DNA of 7,891 nucleotides from Candidatus Zixiibacteriota bacterium (GCA_014729565.1 WJJR01000247.1:1-7891), one strand, 5' to 3'. Positions 1 to 7,189 are shown, counted from the first letter of the stretch. Notes: a model not told the origin generated them from the letters alone. Program-made: numbers and translations.

Positions 1-1301
1 ATGTGAACCTGCCGTCGATGTCCGGCCTCGAATTACTCCGTCTCATCAAAGACGAGAATCCCAGCGTGCCGGTCATTATTGTTTCGGGCTACGTGTCGAC
101 CGGCAATGCCATCGACGCAATGAAAGAAGGCGCGTTCGATTACCTGACGAAACCGTTTCGTCTGCAAAAACTCGAACGCACCATCGCACGCGCGGTCGGA
201 CAACTGCCGGAGCAGATGGTTATGGCCGACGATGACGTTCCGCTGACCGATGACCAAATCATCGGCAAGTCGCCCGAAATCGTCGAAGTGGCCAAAGTGA
301 TCGGCCAGGTCGCCCAAACCGATGCGCCGGTGTTGGTGATCGGGGAGACCGGTACGGGCAAGGAACTCGTTGCCCGCGTCGTTCACCGCAATTCCAATCG
401 CCGCGACAAACCGTTTGTGACTATCAATTGTGCGTCGACATCGGAAGACGCTCTCGAAGCCGAACTCTTCGGCCATGGTCCCGGCGGCGCCGGCAGCGGA
501 CAGGGCGCCCGTGTCGGGCGATTCGAACAAGCCAATGGCGGTACGGTTTTCTTAGACGAGGTGTCCGATCTCTCCATTCATGCCCAGAGCAAGTTGCTCG
601 GCATTCTCCAGGAAGGGATGTTCCAGCGGCTGAATGATGATCAACCGGTCAATGTTGATGTCCGCATCGTGGCGGCAACCAACCGGAGCCTTGTTGATCT
701 AATGAAAGAGGGCCAGTTCCGGGTCGACCTGTTCTACCGCTTGAAAGTCATCTCGTTGTTCTTGCCGCCGTTACGGGAACGCCGGTCCGACATCGAGCTA
801 CTGGCCGATTTTTACATCAAGAAGTACTCGCGCAAAACCGGCCGTGCGGTCAAGCAGTTGTCACCGAGCGCATTGGAGCGGCTGACCAAGCATCATTGGC
901 CGGGCAACATCCGCGAACTGGAAAATGCCATCCATACGGCGGTCGTCTTGTCCAAAGAGACCGATCTGCTGCCGGAAGACTTCCCGATGGTCGGTGGCAC
1001 CGCACCGTCGCTCAACACCGATCTCGACAACATGCGCGACAATTACCGCAGCCTCTTTAAGAATGTGATCGATTCGGTCTTCGATAAAATGCTGACCAAT
1101 TCGGAAGGGCGAATTCATAACATACTGACAGATGCTCTTGAACAATCGCTAGTTGAAGCAGCACTTGAAGCTACGGACAGCAATCAGGTCCGCGCGGCGC
1201 AACTATTGGGCATCTCCCGCAACACCTTGCGGGAGCGGATGCGCCGATTCGACCTGTCGTCGGTGGCGGCCATTGATGAATCGATACGAATTCACGCCTG
1301 A
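1..1301 (+). CDS. Sigma-54-type response regulator (receiver, AAA+, Fis HTH), 5' truncated, GAFTGA motif missing
   Basis: This is an NtrC/PilR-type regulator lacking its N terminus. The frame is open from the window edge, and the GTG at base 3 is an internal Val, not a start. The codon before it reads ?AT and precedes VNLPSMSG, the block that normally follows the phosphorylated Asp, so the window probably begins inside that Asp codon. Counting Val as residue 1, the rest of the receiver is 1-67 with switch Ser28 and Lys50 of TKPF. The AAA+ domain is about 85-318, with Walker A GETGTGKE (114-121), Walker B FLDE (Asp185, Glu186), sensor ATNR, arginine-finger region FRVDLFYRL (Arg240, Arg246) and WPGNIRELENA. 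A Fis-type HTH (NQVRAAQLLGISRNTLRERM) lies near the C terminus. The segment after ELFGH aligns without gaps to the family, but GAFTGA reads GGAGSG. Its position before pilM suggests it controls pilus genes, like PilR; this is inferred from context only. The fold is certain, but sigma-54 activation is doubtful. Confidence 0.93.
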   Translation, partial: VNLPSMSGLELLRLIKDENPSVPVIIVSGYVSTGNAIDAMKEGAFDYLTKPFRLQKLERTIARAVGQLPEQMVMADDDVPLTDDQIIGKSPEIVEVAKVIGQVAQTDAPVLVIGETGTGKELVARVVHRNSNRRDKPFVTINCASTSEDALEAELFGHGPGGAGSGQGARVGRFEQANGGTVFLDEVSDLSIHAQSKLLGILQEGMFQRLNDDQPVNVDVRIVAATNRSLVDLMKEGQFRVDLFYRLKVISLFLPPLRERRSDIELLADFYIKKYSRKTGRAVKQLSPSALERLTKHHWPGNIRELENAIHTAVVLSKETDLLPEDFPMVGGTAPSLNTDLDNMRDNYRSLFKNVIDSVFDKMLTNSEGRIHNILTDALEQSLVEAALEATDSNQVRAAQLLGISRNTLRERMRRFDLSSVAAIDESIRIHA

Positions 1302-1591
1302 TTGGGCTCCGGCGGTCCGAATCCGGACAGAACCAGAATTGAACAGCCCGTGAGTTATAAGGCGAACAAGCGCTATTGGAGGTCCATCAAATCGTTGCCA
1401 ATCAAGGGCTCAATCCGGTTGGGGCATTAAAAAATGCCTAAATCAAAGTATCGCGCACGCCGATGCAATTATCAGGCAGTGGCGGCTGTCGAAGGCGGTC
1501 TCGGGGTGAGCACGCTTTCAACCGCAATGTAACATGAGCGATGTGGTGTGTGGGATTCACGCACCGACATCATCAATACGGAGCGCATCAC
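1302..1591 (+). other. Intergenic region between the regulator and pilM
   Basis: This 290-base stretch holds no recognisable gene. It has a short perfect hairpin GTCCG-aatc-CGGAC (1315-1328) with no T-tract, and the dyad GGCATT-aaaa-AATGCC (1423-1438), also without a T-tract, so neither looks like an intrinsic terminator. A -10-like TATAAG at 1356-1361 has no good -35 at the right distance. I found no GG-N10-GC (sigma-54 type) element in the parts I checked. The pilM promoter, if it lies here, cannot be assigned by eye, and read-through from the regulator gene is possible. Confidence 0.6.
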
Positions 1592-2644
1592 ATGTTTCCA
1601 TTCAAACGCCGCGCGAAAACGGTAGCCGCACTGGATATCGGTGCCAGTTCAGTCAAGTATGTCCGTTTGGACCGCAAGGCCGACGGGTATGCACTGGCCG
1701 CCGCCGGTATCCGTGAAGTCCCGATCGAGTCGATTGTGTCCAAAGAAATCAAGGACCGCGATTCGGTCATCTTCAGCGTGCAGGGTTTGCTCGATCAGTG
1801 TGATCCCCGCACCACCGACGTGGTCGTGTCCGTTGCGGGCCACGGTGTCATCACCGACAAGTTCGAAATCGACAAGAAGAGCGGCGCCGAAGCCGAACAG
1901 GCGATCCTGTTCGAAGCCGAACAGCGCAGCCCGTTCGACGTCGATGATGTGTCGATGGACTACCACGTGATTCACACCGATGACGACGCGCGCAAGATGG
2001 AAGTCCTGCTGGTCGCTGCGCGACGGGAGTACGTGCTCGAGTACCTCAATCTGCTGGAGGATTCCGGACTGCACACGCCGCTCATTGATACGGATGCATT
2101 TGCCGTTTTGAACTCGTACGAAATCAACTACGACATCGATCCGGAGCGTGTCACCGCACTGGTGAACATCGGCTTCGACACGACCAACGTGGTCTTCCTG
2201 AAAGACGGTCGTTTCCATTCGACACGCGACGTCTCCGCAGGCGGCCGTGTGATTTACGAAGTCATCCAGCGCGAATTCCGCCTGAACCAGGAAATGACGA
2301 TGAAGGTGATTCGCGGCGAGCTGGAAGCGTCGGTCGATCAGGACATGCTGAAAGCCACGATCATGTCGGCGGCCGACGAATTGCTGACCGGGCTCGAGCT
2401 GGCGTTCTCATACTTCCGCACGCTCGCCAAGACCGACTCGGTCGACTGGATCGTGCTGTCGGGCGGCGGGGCGCTGATCCCGTATCTGCCCGAATGCGTG
2501 CAAACAAAGCTCAACGTTCCGATCGAAATTGCGAATCCATTGCGCAACATCGAGTATGATCCCGAATTGTTCGGAGATCTTCAACCGGAGAAGATCGCAC
2601 CGCTACTTGCCGTTGGCGTAGGGTTGGCGGCGCGCGAGGTGTAG
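1592..2644 (+). CDS. pilM: PilM, actin-like cytoplasmic ATP-binding protein of the T4P alignment complex
   Basis: PilM is a cytoplasmic actin/FtsA-like protein that binds the N terminus of PilN and forms the inner ring of the type IV pilus machine. The start chosen is ATG 1592 (350 aa), preceded by GGAG at 1580-1583 with 8-base spacing. It gives the usual PilM opening MFPFKRR followed by phosphate-1 motif LDIGASSVK (residues 14-22). The reading frame extends upstream to ATG 1541, but that adds 17 residues unlike PilM and has no ribosome site. Other family marks are the FEAEQRSPFDVDDVSMDY block, an NIGFDTTNVVF second phosphate motif, the adenosine-loop VLSGGGAL (288-295) and the C-terminal APLLAVGVGLAAR (336-348). 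Length is normal for PilM. It is first gene of the operon, one base from pilN. A free-standing PilM with separate PilN and PilO favours T4P over the type II secretion GspL arrangement. Confidence 0.97.
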   Translation: MFPFKRRAKTVAALDIGASSVKYVRLDRKADGYALAAAGIREVPIESIVSKEIKDRDSVIFSVQGLLDQCDPRTTDVVVSVAGHGVITDKFEIDKKSGAEAEQAILFEAEQRSPFDVDDVSMDYHVIHTDDDARKMEVLLVAARREYVLEYLNLLEDSGLHTPLIDTDAFAVLNSYEINYDIDPERVTALVNIGFDTTNVVFLKDGRFHSTRDVSAGGRVIYEVIQREFRLNQEMTMKVIRGELEASVDQDMLKATIMSAADELLTGLELAFSYFRTLAKTDSVDWIVLSGGGALIPYLPECVQTKLNVPIEIANPLRNIEYDPELFGDLQPEKIAPLLAVGVGLAAREV

Positions 2645-2645
2645 C

Positions 2646-3380
2646 ATGCCCATGATTCAGATCAATCTATTGCCGAGTGAGTATCGGCGCCGGAGCAGCA
2701 ACCTGGCCGTGTCCAGGTCGATGCTGTTCAGCGTGGCCGCGGTGGTGGGACTGGTGGTCGTCCTGGGCGGCATCAGTTACTACCAGAGCCTTCGCCTCGC
2801 CGGTGTCAAGCAGGACATTGCCAAGGTCGAAGCGAAGACCGAGCAGATGCGCGAAGACATTCAGTTGGTCGACCGGCTGGTCGACGTCAAAACGCGCATC
2901 CTGCGACGGATGTCGGCCATTGAAAAGCTCGACCGTGATCGGGCCGCCTGGGTCCAGAACATGGAAGATCTGGCGACGGTCATTCCGGAATTCCTCTGGA
3001 TTTCCGAGTTCCGCCAGGGCGAGCAGAAATCGGCGCTGAACACGCGCAAACAGGACAAGAACGCCACCGCCGATTCGCTGGCAAACCTGAACAACAAGCT
3101 GACCCTGTCGGGATTCAGCTATACGGTTAGCAGCCTGGCCAACTTCATTCTGAATCTGCAGGATTCGCCGCGATTCAGCGATGTTCGGTTGAACTACGCG
3201 AAGATGACCGACGTCAACGAACGCAAGGTTTATGACTTCCAGGTCGCTTGCCAGTTGGAGCCGATCACCGAGGACGCCGGCGGATTTCTGGATGAACCGG
3301 CAACCAGTGAGGAAATCGGCGCCGAGGATATACATGATGACGACGATATGTATGGCGCGGTCATGGATGAGGAGCAATAG
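2646..3380 (+). CDS. pilN: PilN, bitopic inner-membrane protein of the T4P alignment complex, with acidic C-terminal tail
   Basis: PilN anchors PilM to the inner membrane and pairs with PilO in the periplasm. The N terminus MPMIQINLLP carries the INLLP motif (6-10) known to dock into PilM. A basic stretch YRRR (13-16) precedes one transmembrane helix (about 26-46), then a coiled coil (about 48-97) and a ferredoxin-like domain with FLWISEF (116-122) and the block LTLSGFSYTVSSLANFIL through SPRFSDVRL (152-182). ATG 2646 is chosen over ATG 2652 because GAGG at 2636-2639 sits 6 bases before it. It follows the pilM stop by one base, which implies coupled translation. At 244 aa it is longer than the usual 180-200. 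The extra length comes from a Lys/Asn/Gln-rich insertion (about 125-150) and an acidic tail (208-244) with 15 Asp/Glu and no Lys or Arg. Confidence 0.95.
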   Translation: MPMIQINLLPSEYRRRSSNLAVSRSMLFSVAAVVGLVVVLGGISYYQSLRLAGVKQDIAKVEAKTEQMREDIQLVDRLVDVKTRILRRMSAIEKLDRDRAAWVQNMEDLATVIPEFLWISEFRQGEQKSALNTRKQDKNATADSLANLNNKLTLSGFSYTVSSLANFILNLQDSPRFSDVRLNYAKMTDVNERKVYDFQVACQLEPITEDAGGFLDEPATSEEIGAEDIHDDDDMYGAVMDEEQ

Positions 3381-3432
3381 GACACGTCTCAATGTGATTG
3401 CGTCTCTGACGTCTTAGAACAGGTGGAGCGAC

Positions 3433-4029
3433 ATGCCCGATATTAGAGATCCCAGAGTACAGAAGTGGTTCCTCATGCTGATTGGAGCCGTCGTGGTTGT
3501 GTACATCTGGCACGCGAAGGTGTACCAGCCCAAGCAGGAACAACTCGACCTGAGCTACATGAAGTACGAGACGTTGCAGACACAGCTCAAGTCGGTGGAG
3601 ATGAAATTCCAATCGCTCCCGTCGCTCAAACGCGAATACGAGGACCTCACCGATCGCTACATGCTGGTGGCTCAGTTGCTCCCGGAAGAGGATCAGCTTG
3701 CGCCGCTGTTGAGCAAGATCCACGCCGCCGCGCTGGAAACGTCGACACGATTGGGCGACATCGAGCCCCTGCCGCCGGCGGCACAAGGGTTCTACGATCG
3801 GAACGATTTTCGTGTCACCGTCTATTCGACCTATCACGATCTGGGCGACTTTTTGGCCCGGGTGGCGAACCTGCCGTTCATCGTGAACGTGGACGACGTG
3901 CAGATGCTGACAGTGGCGCAGTTCAATTCACCGAACAACGAGTTCGAAGAGTTTACGTTGATGGGGCAGTTTACCATCTCGACATACAAAGTCAAAGACT
4001 CTGAGCGATTGATGCTGGCGGACCTCTAA
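3433..4029 (+). CDS. pilO: PilO, bitopic inner-membrane partner of PilN
   Basis: PilO forms a heterodimer with PilN in the periplasm and connects to PilP. The 198-residue protein has a short cytoplasmic N terminus, one transmembrane helix (about 12-27, WFLMLIGAVVVVYIW) and a coiled coil (about 30-75). The family's LP..D....LL..I block follows as LLPEEDQLAPLLSKIHAAA, then an IEPLPP segment and a ferredoxin-like domain containing YSTYHDLGDFLARVANLPFIVNV. The start ATG 3433 has AGGTGGAG at 3421-3428 just upstream. The 52-base gap after pilN is the longest in the operon, contains only a weak imperfect hairpin, and does not look like a terminator. Length and order after pilN are typical. Confidence 0.94.
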   Translation: MPDIRDPRVQKWFLMLIGAVVVVYIWHAKVYQPKQEQLDLSYMKYETLQTQLKSVEMKFQSLPSLKREYEDLTDRYMLVAQLLPEEDQLAPLLSKIHAAALETSTRLGDIEPLPPAAQGFYDRNDFRVTVYSTYHDLGDFLARVANLPFIVNVDDVQMLTVAQFNSPNNEFEEFTLMGQFTISTYKVKDSERLMLADL

Positions 4030-4054
4030 TCTGACGCGAGACCGAGGAAGGCAT

Positions 4055-5734
4055 ATGATGTCAGGACGATACAGTCGGTTGATCGGGGTGGCCATTCTGG
4101 CCGCGGCACTGTGTATTCCCGCCAGTGCCCTGGCTGCGACCGGTGTGAACAACCTGGTCCTCTCACCGAATGGTGAATTCACCGAACTCACCGTTGTTGG
4201 TGGCGGCAATACACTCTGCAACCACTTCACAGAACCGGCCAGGAATGGTACGCCGTTCCGAATCGTGCTGGACTTCTGCGATGCGTCGCACCAGCTCGGA
4301 CAGATGCACTTTGCCAATCTGCCGGCCAGTCGCATCGAACGGATTCGTACCAGCCAATTCGAGACCTCGCCGAAGATGATCGTGCGCGTGGTCCTCGATA
4401 TGGCCGACGAAGCGACCTACAGCGTCGTTCGCGATGGGACATCGTTGACGGTGCGGGTGGTCGACCCGGGGCGTGCCACGTTTGCCGTGTGGAACGCGAA
4501 CGACAACACGGCCAGGGCCCAAAAGCCGGTCATGGCGTCGACCGAGTCGCAACACAACGTTCGACCGGAAAAGGTGACGACCGAGGCCACATCCGACGTC
4601 GTCCAACCGCAGTCGGACAATCAGACGGATCAAGCAGTTGTTGCCACGAAACCGGAATCCCCATCGGCCGGCAAGATGGCGCTGGAGTCGCCGCAGCCGA
4701 CCGGCGACGCCGAGCCGACGGCTGTTCCCGAACGGTCACGTGTCGAAGCGTTCATTCCTCCGGAAACACCGTTGGTCTTTGCGCCGGACGTGCTGGAGAA
4801 TCCAGACAAACTCAACGCGACGTCGAAGCCGGTGGAAGACACTGACGAGATCGTGGTGAGCAAAGAATCGATGCAGCCATTGGGCCCCGAGGTCGAGGAG
4901 CACGTGTCGGCCGGCGAGCGAGCCGAACGTGCTGCGTCCGAGGCTCAGTGGGCGACCACCCGAGAGCCGGAACCGGCCGTGACGGCCCCGTCCGATGAGT
5001 CACCGGTGTTTGCCAATGACGAATCGCAGCAGTTCGCGGCCACAACGCCGAACGACATGTCGGGAATCAACGAAGAGGAGACACTCCTCGAACGCTTGAA
5101 ACAGAAATTCTTCGGTGAGCAGACCGCACCGCGGCCGTACACAACGGTCGGTGAGGGGGCACTGCCCGATGAGGTGCAGGGTCCGCCCGCACCGGATTCG
5201 AAGATCAGCCGCGAGGAGTTGCTGGCGCGCATCCGTGAAGCGCAAAAGCGTGTCGCCAGCGGCGAGTATCGTCGCGGTGGCGAAGGCGCCGGTGGTATCC
5301 CAACGCGTCAGATTTTGTACTATGATGACATGGGTCGCCGTGACCCGTTCGATCCGCTCGTCACCGGTCAGCGATCCGGCTTCGTCACCAATGAGTTGCC
5401 CAATGTCGAAACACTGCGGCTGGTCGGTATCCTGCGCGACGATCATGAAGCCCTGGCGCTGCTGGAAAACCTCGAAGGCTACGGCTACATTCTGCGTGTC
5501 GGCGATCCGGTCAAGAACGGTTCGTTGATCGCGATCCAGAATCGCCGCGCGTTGTTCCGGATCGATGATTACGGTTGGACACACACGGTCGCATTGCAAT
5601 TGACATCACGCGGCACCGACCCGTCGAAATCGCTCGGCGCGGTGCCTCAGGAATACCCGACGTACGAGAGCGAGACTGAGGGTAATGAGAATAACGGCAA
5701 ATCCACAGGTAATCAGGGGAGTGAGGGCGAATGA
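4055..5734 (+). CDS. pilP: AMIN-PilP fusion: periplasmic linker between the inner-membrane T4P complex and the secretin
   Basis: The product (559 aa) begins with a signal peptide ending SALA (24-27), cleaved by signal peptidase I. Cys20 has Leu at -1, so no lipobox is seen, although classical PilP is a lipoprotein. Residues about 32-137 form an AMIN-like beta domain (FRIVLDF, IERIRTSQF, VRVVLDM, SLTVRVVD), a module that binds peptidoglycan or envelope in amidases and secretins. Residues about 140-420 are mainly low-complexity linker rich in Pro, Glu, Ala, Thr and Ser, with two probable helices (340-353 and 385-405). Residues about 420-520 match PilP: GRRDPF (427-432), then LRLVGIL, ALLENLEGYGYILRVGDPVKNG and the closing beta strands. 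A polar tail follows. ATG 4055 and ATG 4058 are both usable behind GAGGAAGG (4044-4051). Position between pilO and pilQ supports PilP. The fusion is inferred from one uninterrupted frame. Confidence 0.88.
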   Translation: MMSGRYSRLIGVAILAAALCIPASALAATGVNNLVLSPNGEFTELTVVGGGNTLCNHFTEPARNGTPFRIVLDFCDASHQLGQMHFANLPASRIERIRTSQFETSPKMIVRVVLDMADEATYSVVRDGTSLTVRVVDPGRATFAVWNANDNTARAQKPVMASTESQHNVRPEKVTTEATSDVVQPQSDNQTDQAVVATKPESPSAGKMALESPQPTGDAEPTAVPERSRVEAFIPPETPLVFAPDVLENPDKLNATSKPVEDTDEIVVSKESMQPLGPEVEEHVSAGERAERAASEAQWATTREPEPAVTAPSDESPVFANDESQQFAATTPNDMSGINEEETLLERLKQKFFGEQTAPRPYTTVGEGALPDEVQGPPAPDSKISREELLARIREAQKRVASGEYRRGGEGAGGIPTRQILYYDDMGRRDPFDPLVTGQRSGFVTNELPNVETLRLVGILRDDHEALALLENLEGYGYILRVGDPVKNGSLIAIQNRRALFRIDDYGWTHTVALQLTSRGTDPSKSLGAVPQEYPTYESETEGNENNGKSTGNQGSEGE

Positions 5735-7044
5735 TGCTGAAAGGAACGAACCAATGGATGCTCACCGTGAGACGAGTCGTACTGATCGCGAGTATGGTCG
5801 CACTCGTCGTCGCGGCAGCACAGCCGGCGGGCGCGGAACCCATCGAGAGCATCAATTTCCAGAATGCTGACGTCCGGTCCGTGCTCAACTTCCTGGCTGA
5901 GTACGGTGGTGTCAACATCGTTGCCGCCCCCGCTGTCCAGGGACAGGTGACACTCAATCTCAAGAACGTCGATTGGCGTCAGGCCCTGTCCATTCTGGCG
6001 AAGACATACAGCCTGAAGGTGGTCGAAGAAGAAGGCTATTTCCGCGTCATGTTGCTGGCCGACTACCTTAAGGAAGTCCAGGAACTCGAACGATTCGAGG
6101 CCGATAAGCGGCAACTGGTCGATCTTCGGACCCAGTTGATCGAGATCAAGTACGCCAACGCCAAAGATCTCGTTAAACCGGTCAAGAGCCTGCTCACGTC
6201 GCGGGGCAAGGTCGACGTTGATAATCGGACCAACACCCTTCTCATCACCGATGAGCCGGGTACGGTTGGACGGATCAGCGAATATGTTGCCGAGCTGGAC
6301 AAAGAGACGCGCCAAATCAAAATCTCTGCGCGGTTGCTGGAAGTGTCGAGCGAGTATCTTGAAGAGATCGGGATCGACTGGTCGGTCGTGACCTCCGGTA
6401 CCGACTCGCGCAATCGCATCTATACGAACGAAGCAACGACCGATCACGGCAACCGTGTCACTGACCCGTCATCGATCTACAAGTTCAGTACGCTGCAGAA
6501 AGATTGGCGACTCGACGCGACATTGCAGGCCATTGTCAATTCCGGTAACGGTAAGATTCTGGCGCAACCGGAAGTCACAACGGTGGAGAACAAAGAGGCC
6601 CGCATCCAGATGGGGCAGAAGGTGCCGATTAAGCAGTTCTCCGCATCGGGTGACGTGGTCATCTCGTTTGAAGAAGTGGGCACGATTCTGCGCGTCACAC
6701 CGCACATCACCTCATCCGACCGCATTCTGCTCCATCTGCAACCCGAGCGCTCGTCGTTTTCGTTTGAAGCGGCCGGTGTGGTGATCAACACGAATAATGC
6801 GAACACGAACGTGGTCGTCGCTGACGGTCAGACGGCCGTTATCGGCGGATTGACCACGGAAGACGAAATCATCACCCGCGTCGGTGTGCCGGTTCTGATG
6901 GACATCCCGGTGTTGGGACGTCTGTTCAGCTACGACAAGAAGGATGTCCGCACGCGCGACTTGGTTGTTTTCGTCACGCCGGAAATCGTCGACAACGCCC
7001 TCATGGGCGCCGTCGAACCGGAAGAACTCCCCACGCAGCCATAA
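5731..7044 (+). CDS. pilQ: PilQ, short outer-membrane secretin of the type IV pilus, without AMIN domains
   Basis: PilQ is the gated outer-membrane channel through which the pilus exits. After a signal peptide (basic VRR, hydrophobic core, cleavage after PAGA at about 35) the N0/STN domain starts almost at once (about 41-107, INFQNADVRSVLNFLAEYGG). N1/Secretin_N follows (about 136-190, EIKYANAKDLVKPVKSLL), then the secretin barrel domain (about 195-425) with ILAQPEVTTVENKEARIQMG, VGTILRVTPHI, VVADGQTAVIGGL, VPVLMDIPVLGRLF (386-399) and LVVFVTPEIV. At 437 aa it is much shorter than proteobacterial PilQ (about 700 aa), which carries N-terminal AMIN domains; here AMIN is in the preceding gene. 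ATG 5731 overlaps the upstream stop by 4 bases (ATGA), with GAGGG at 5723-5727. ATG 5734 or 5758 would also keep a signal peptide. No S-domain for pilotin binding is evident, because only about 12 residues follow the secretin core. It is last gene before the terminator. Confidence 0.95.
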   Translation: MMLKGTNQWMLTVRRVVLIASMVALVVAAAQPAGAEPIESINFQNADVRSVLNFLAEYGGVNIVAAPAVQGQVTLNLKNVDWRQALSILAKTYSLKVVEEEGYFRVMLLADYLKEVQELERFEADKRQLVDLRTQLIEIKYANAKDLVKPVKSLLTSRGKVDVDNRTNTLLITDEPGTVGRISEYVAELDKETRQIKISARLLEVSSEYLEEIGIDWSVVTSGTDSRNRIYTNEATTDHGNRVTDPSSIYKFSTLQKDWRLDATLQAIVNSGNGKILAQPEVTTVENKEARIQMGQKVPIKQFSASGDVVISFEEVGTILRVTPHITSSDRILLHLQPERSSFSFEAAGVVINTNNANTNVVVADGQTAVIGGLTTEDEIITRVGVPVLMDIPVLGRLFSYDKKDVRTRDLVVFVTPEIVDNALMGAVEPEELPTQP

Positions 7045-7079
7045 ACAACCGTCACTCCTGACGTGCTGTTGTACCAATA

Positions 7080-7108
7080 GCCCCGGGCCTCAGGCCCGGG
7101 GCGTTTTT
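7080..7108 (+). terminator. Intrinsic terminator of the pil operon
   Basis: A perfect 10-bp GC-rich stem pairs GCCCCGGGCC (7080-7089) with GGCCCGGGGC (7093-7102) around a TCA loop. One G and then five T (7104-7108) follow. It lies 36 bases after the pilQ stop and marks the operon end. The T-tract is on the + strand only, so it acts mainly on + strand transcription. Confidence 0.93.
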
Positions 7109-7161
7109 GCTGTGGCTGAAGTGTTCCTGTCAATAGTCACAATCGCTTGAAGCGAGTCAAC

Positions 7162-7189
7162 AATTCACTGCGAGGTCCTCTTGTGAATT
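7162..7189. promoter_or_regulatory. Dyad symmetry overlapping the putative -35 element (possible operator)
   Basis: AATTCAC (7162-7168) is the exact reverse complement of GTGAATT (7183-7189). Between them lies a nested inverted repeat, GAGG (7172-7175) and CCTC (7177-7180). The right arm overlaps the candidate -35 TTGTGA at 7181-7186, a position where a bound repressor could block RNA polymerase. No regulator is identified and the arms could be coincidental. Confidence 0.35.

Noticed and set aside
3..5. GTG as a start codon for the regulator
   Set aside because: It falls inside the receiver domain right after the expected phospho-Asp position; the gene clearly continues upstream of the window.
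1422..1438. Possible sigma-54 promoter upstream of pilM (GGGGC ... TGCC)
   Set aside because: The GG to GC spacing is 11, not 10; better explained as the GGCATT/AATGCC dyad.
1541..1591. Upstream ATG extending PilM by 17 residues
   Set aside because: The extra residues do not resemble PilM and lack a ribosome site, whereas ATG 1592 has GGAG at 8 bases and gives the standard PilM N terminus.
1649..2218. Open frame on the - strand opposite pilM (189 codons)
   Set aside because: Antisense shadow of conserved pilM codons; its composition is unlike a normal protein.
2667..3392. Long open frame on the - strand opposite pilN (241 codons)
   Set aside because: It lies entirely over a well-supported pilN, shows no family motifs, and such mirror frames are common opposite GC-rich coding sequence with biased third positions.
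5713..6447. Long open frame on the - strand opposite pilQ (244 codons)
   Set aside because: Same reason: it mirrors the N0/N1 part of a clear secretin, with no recognisable domain or ribosome site of its own.
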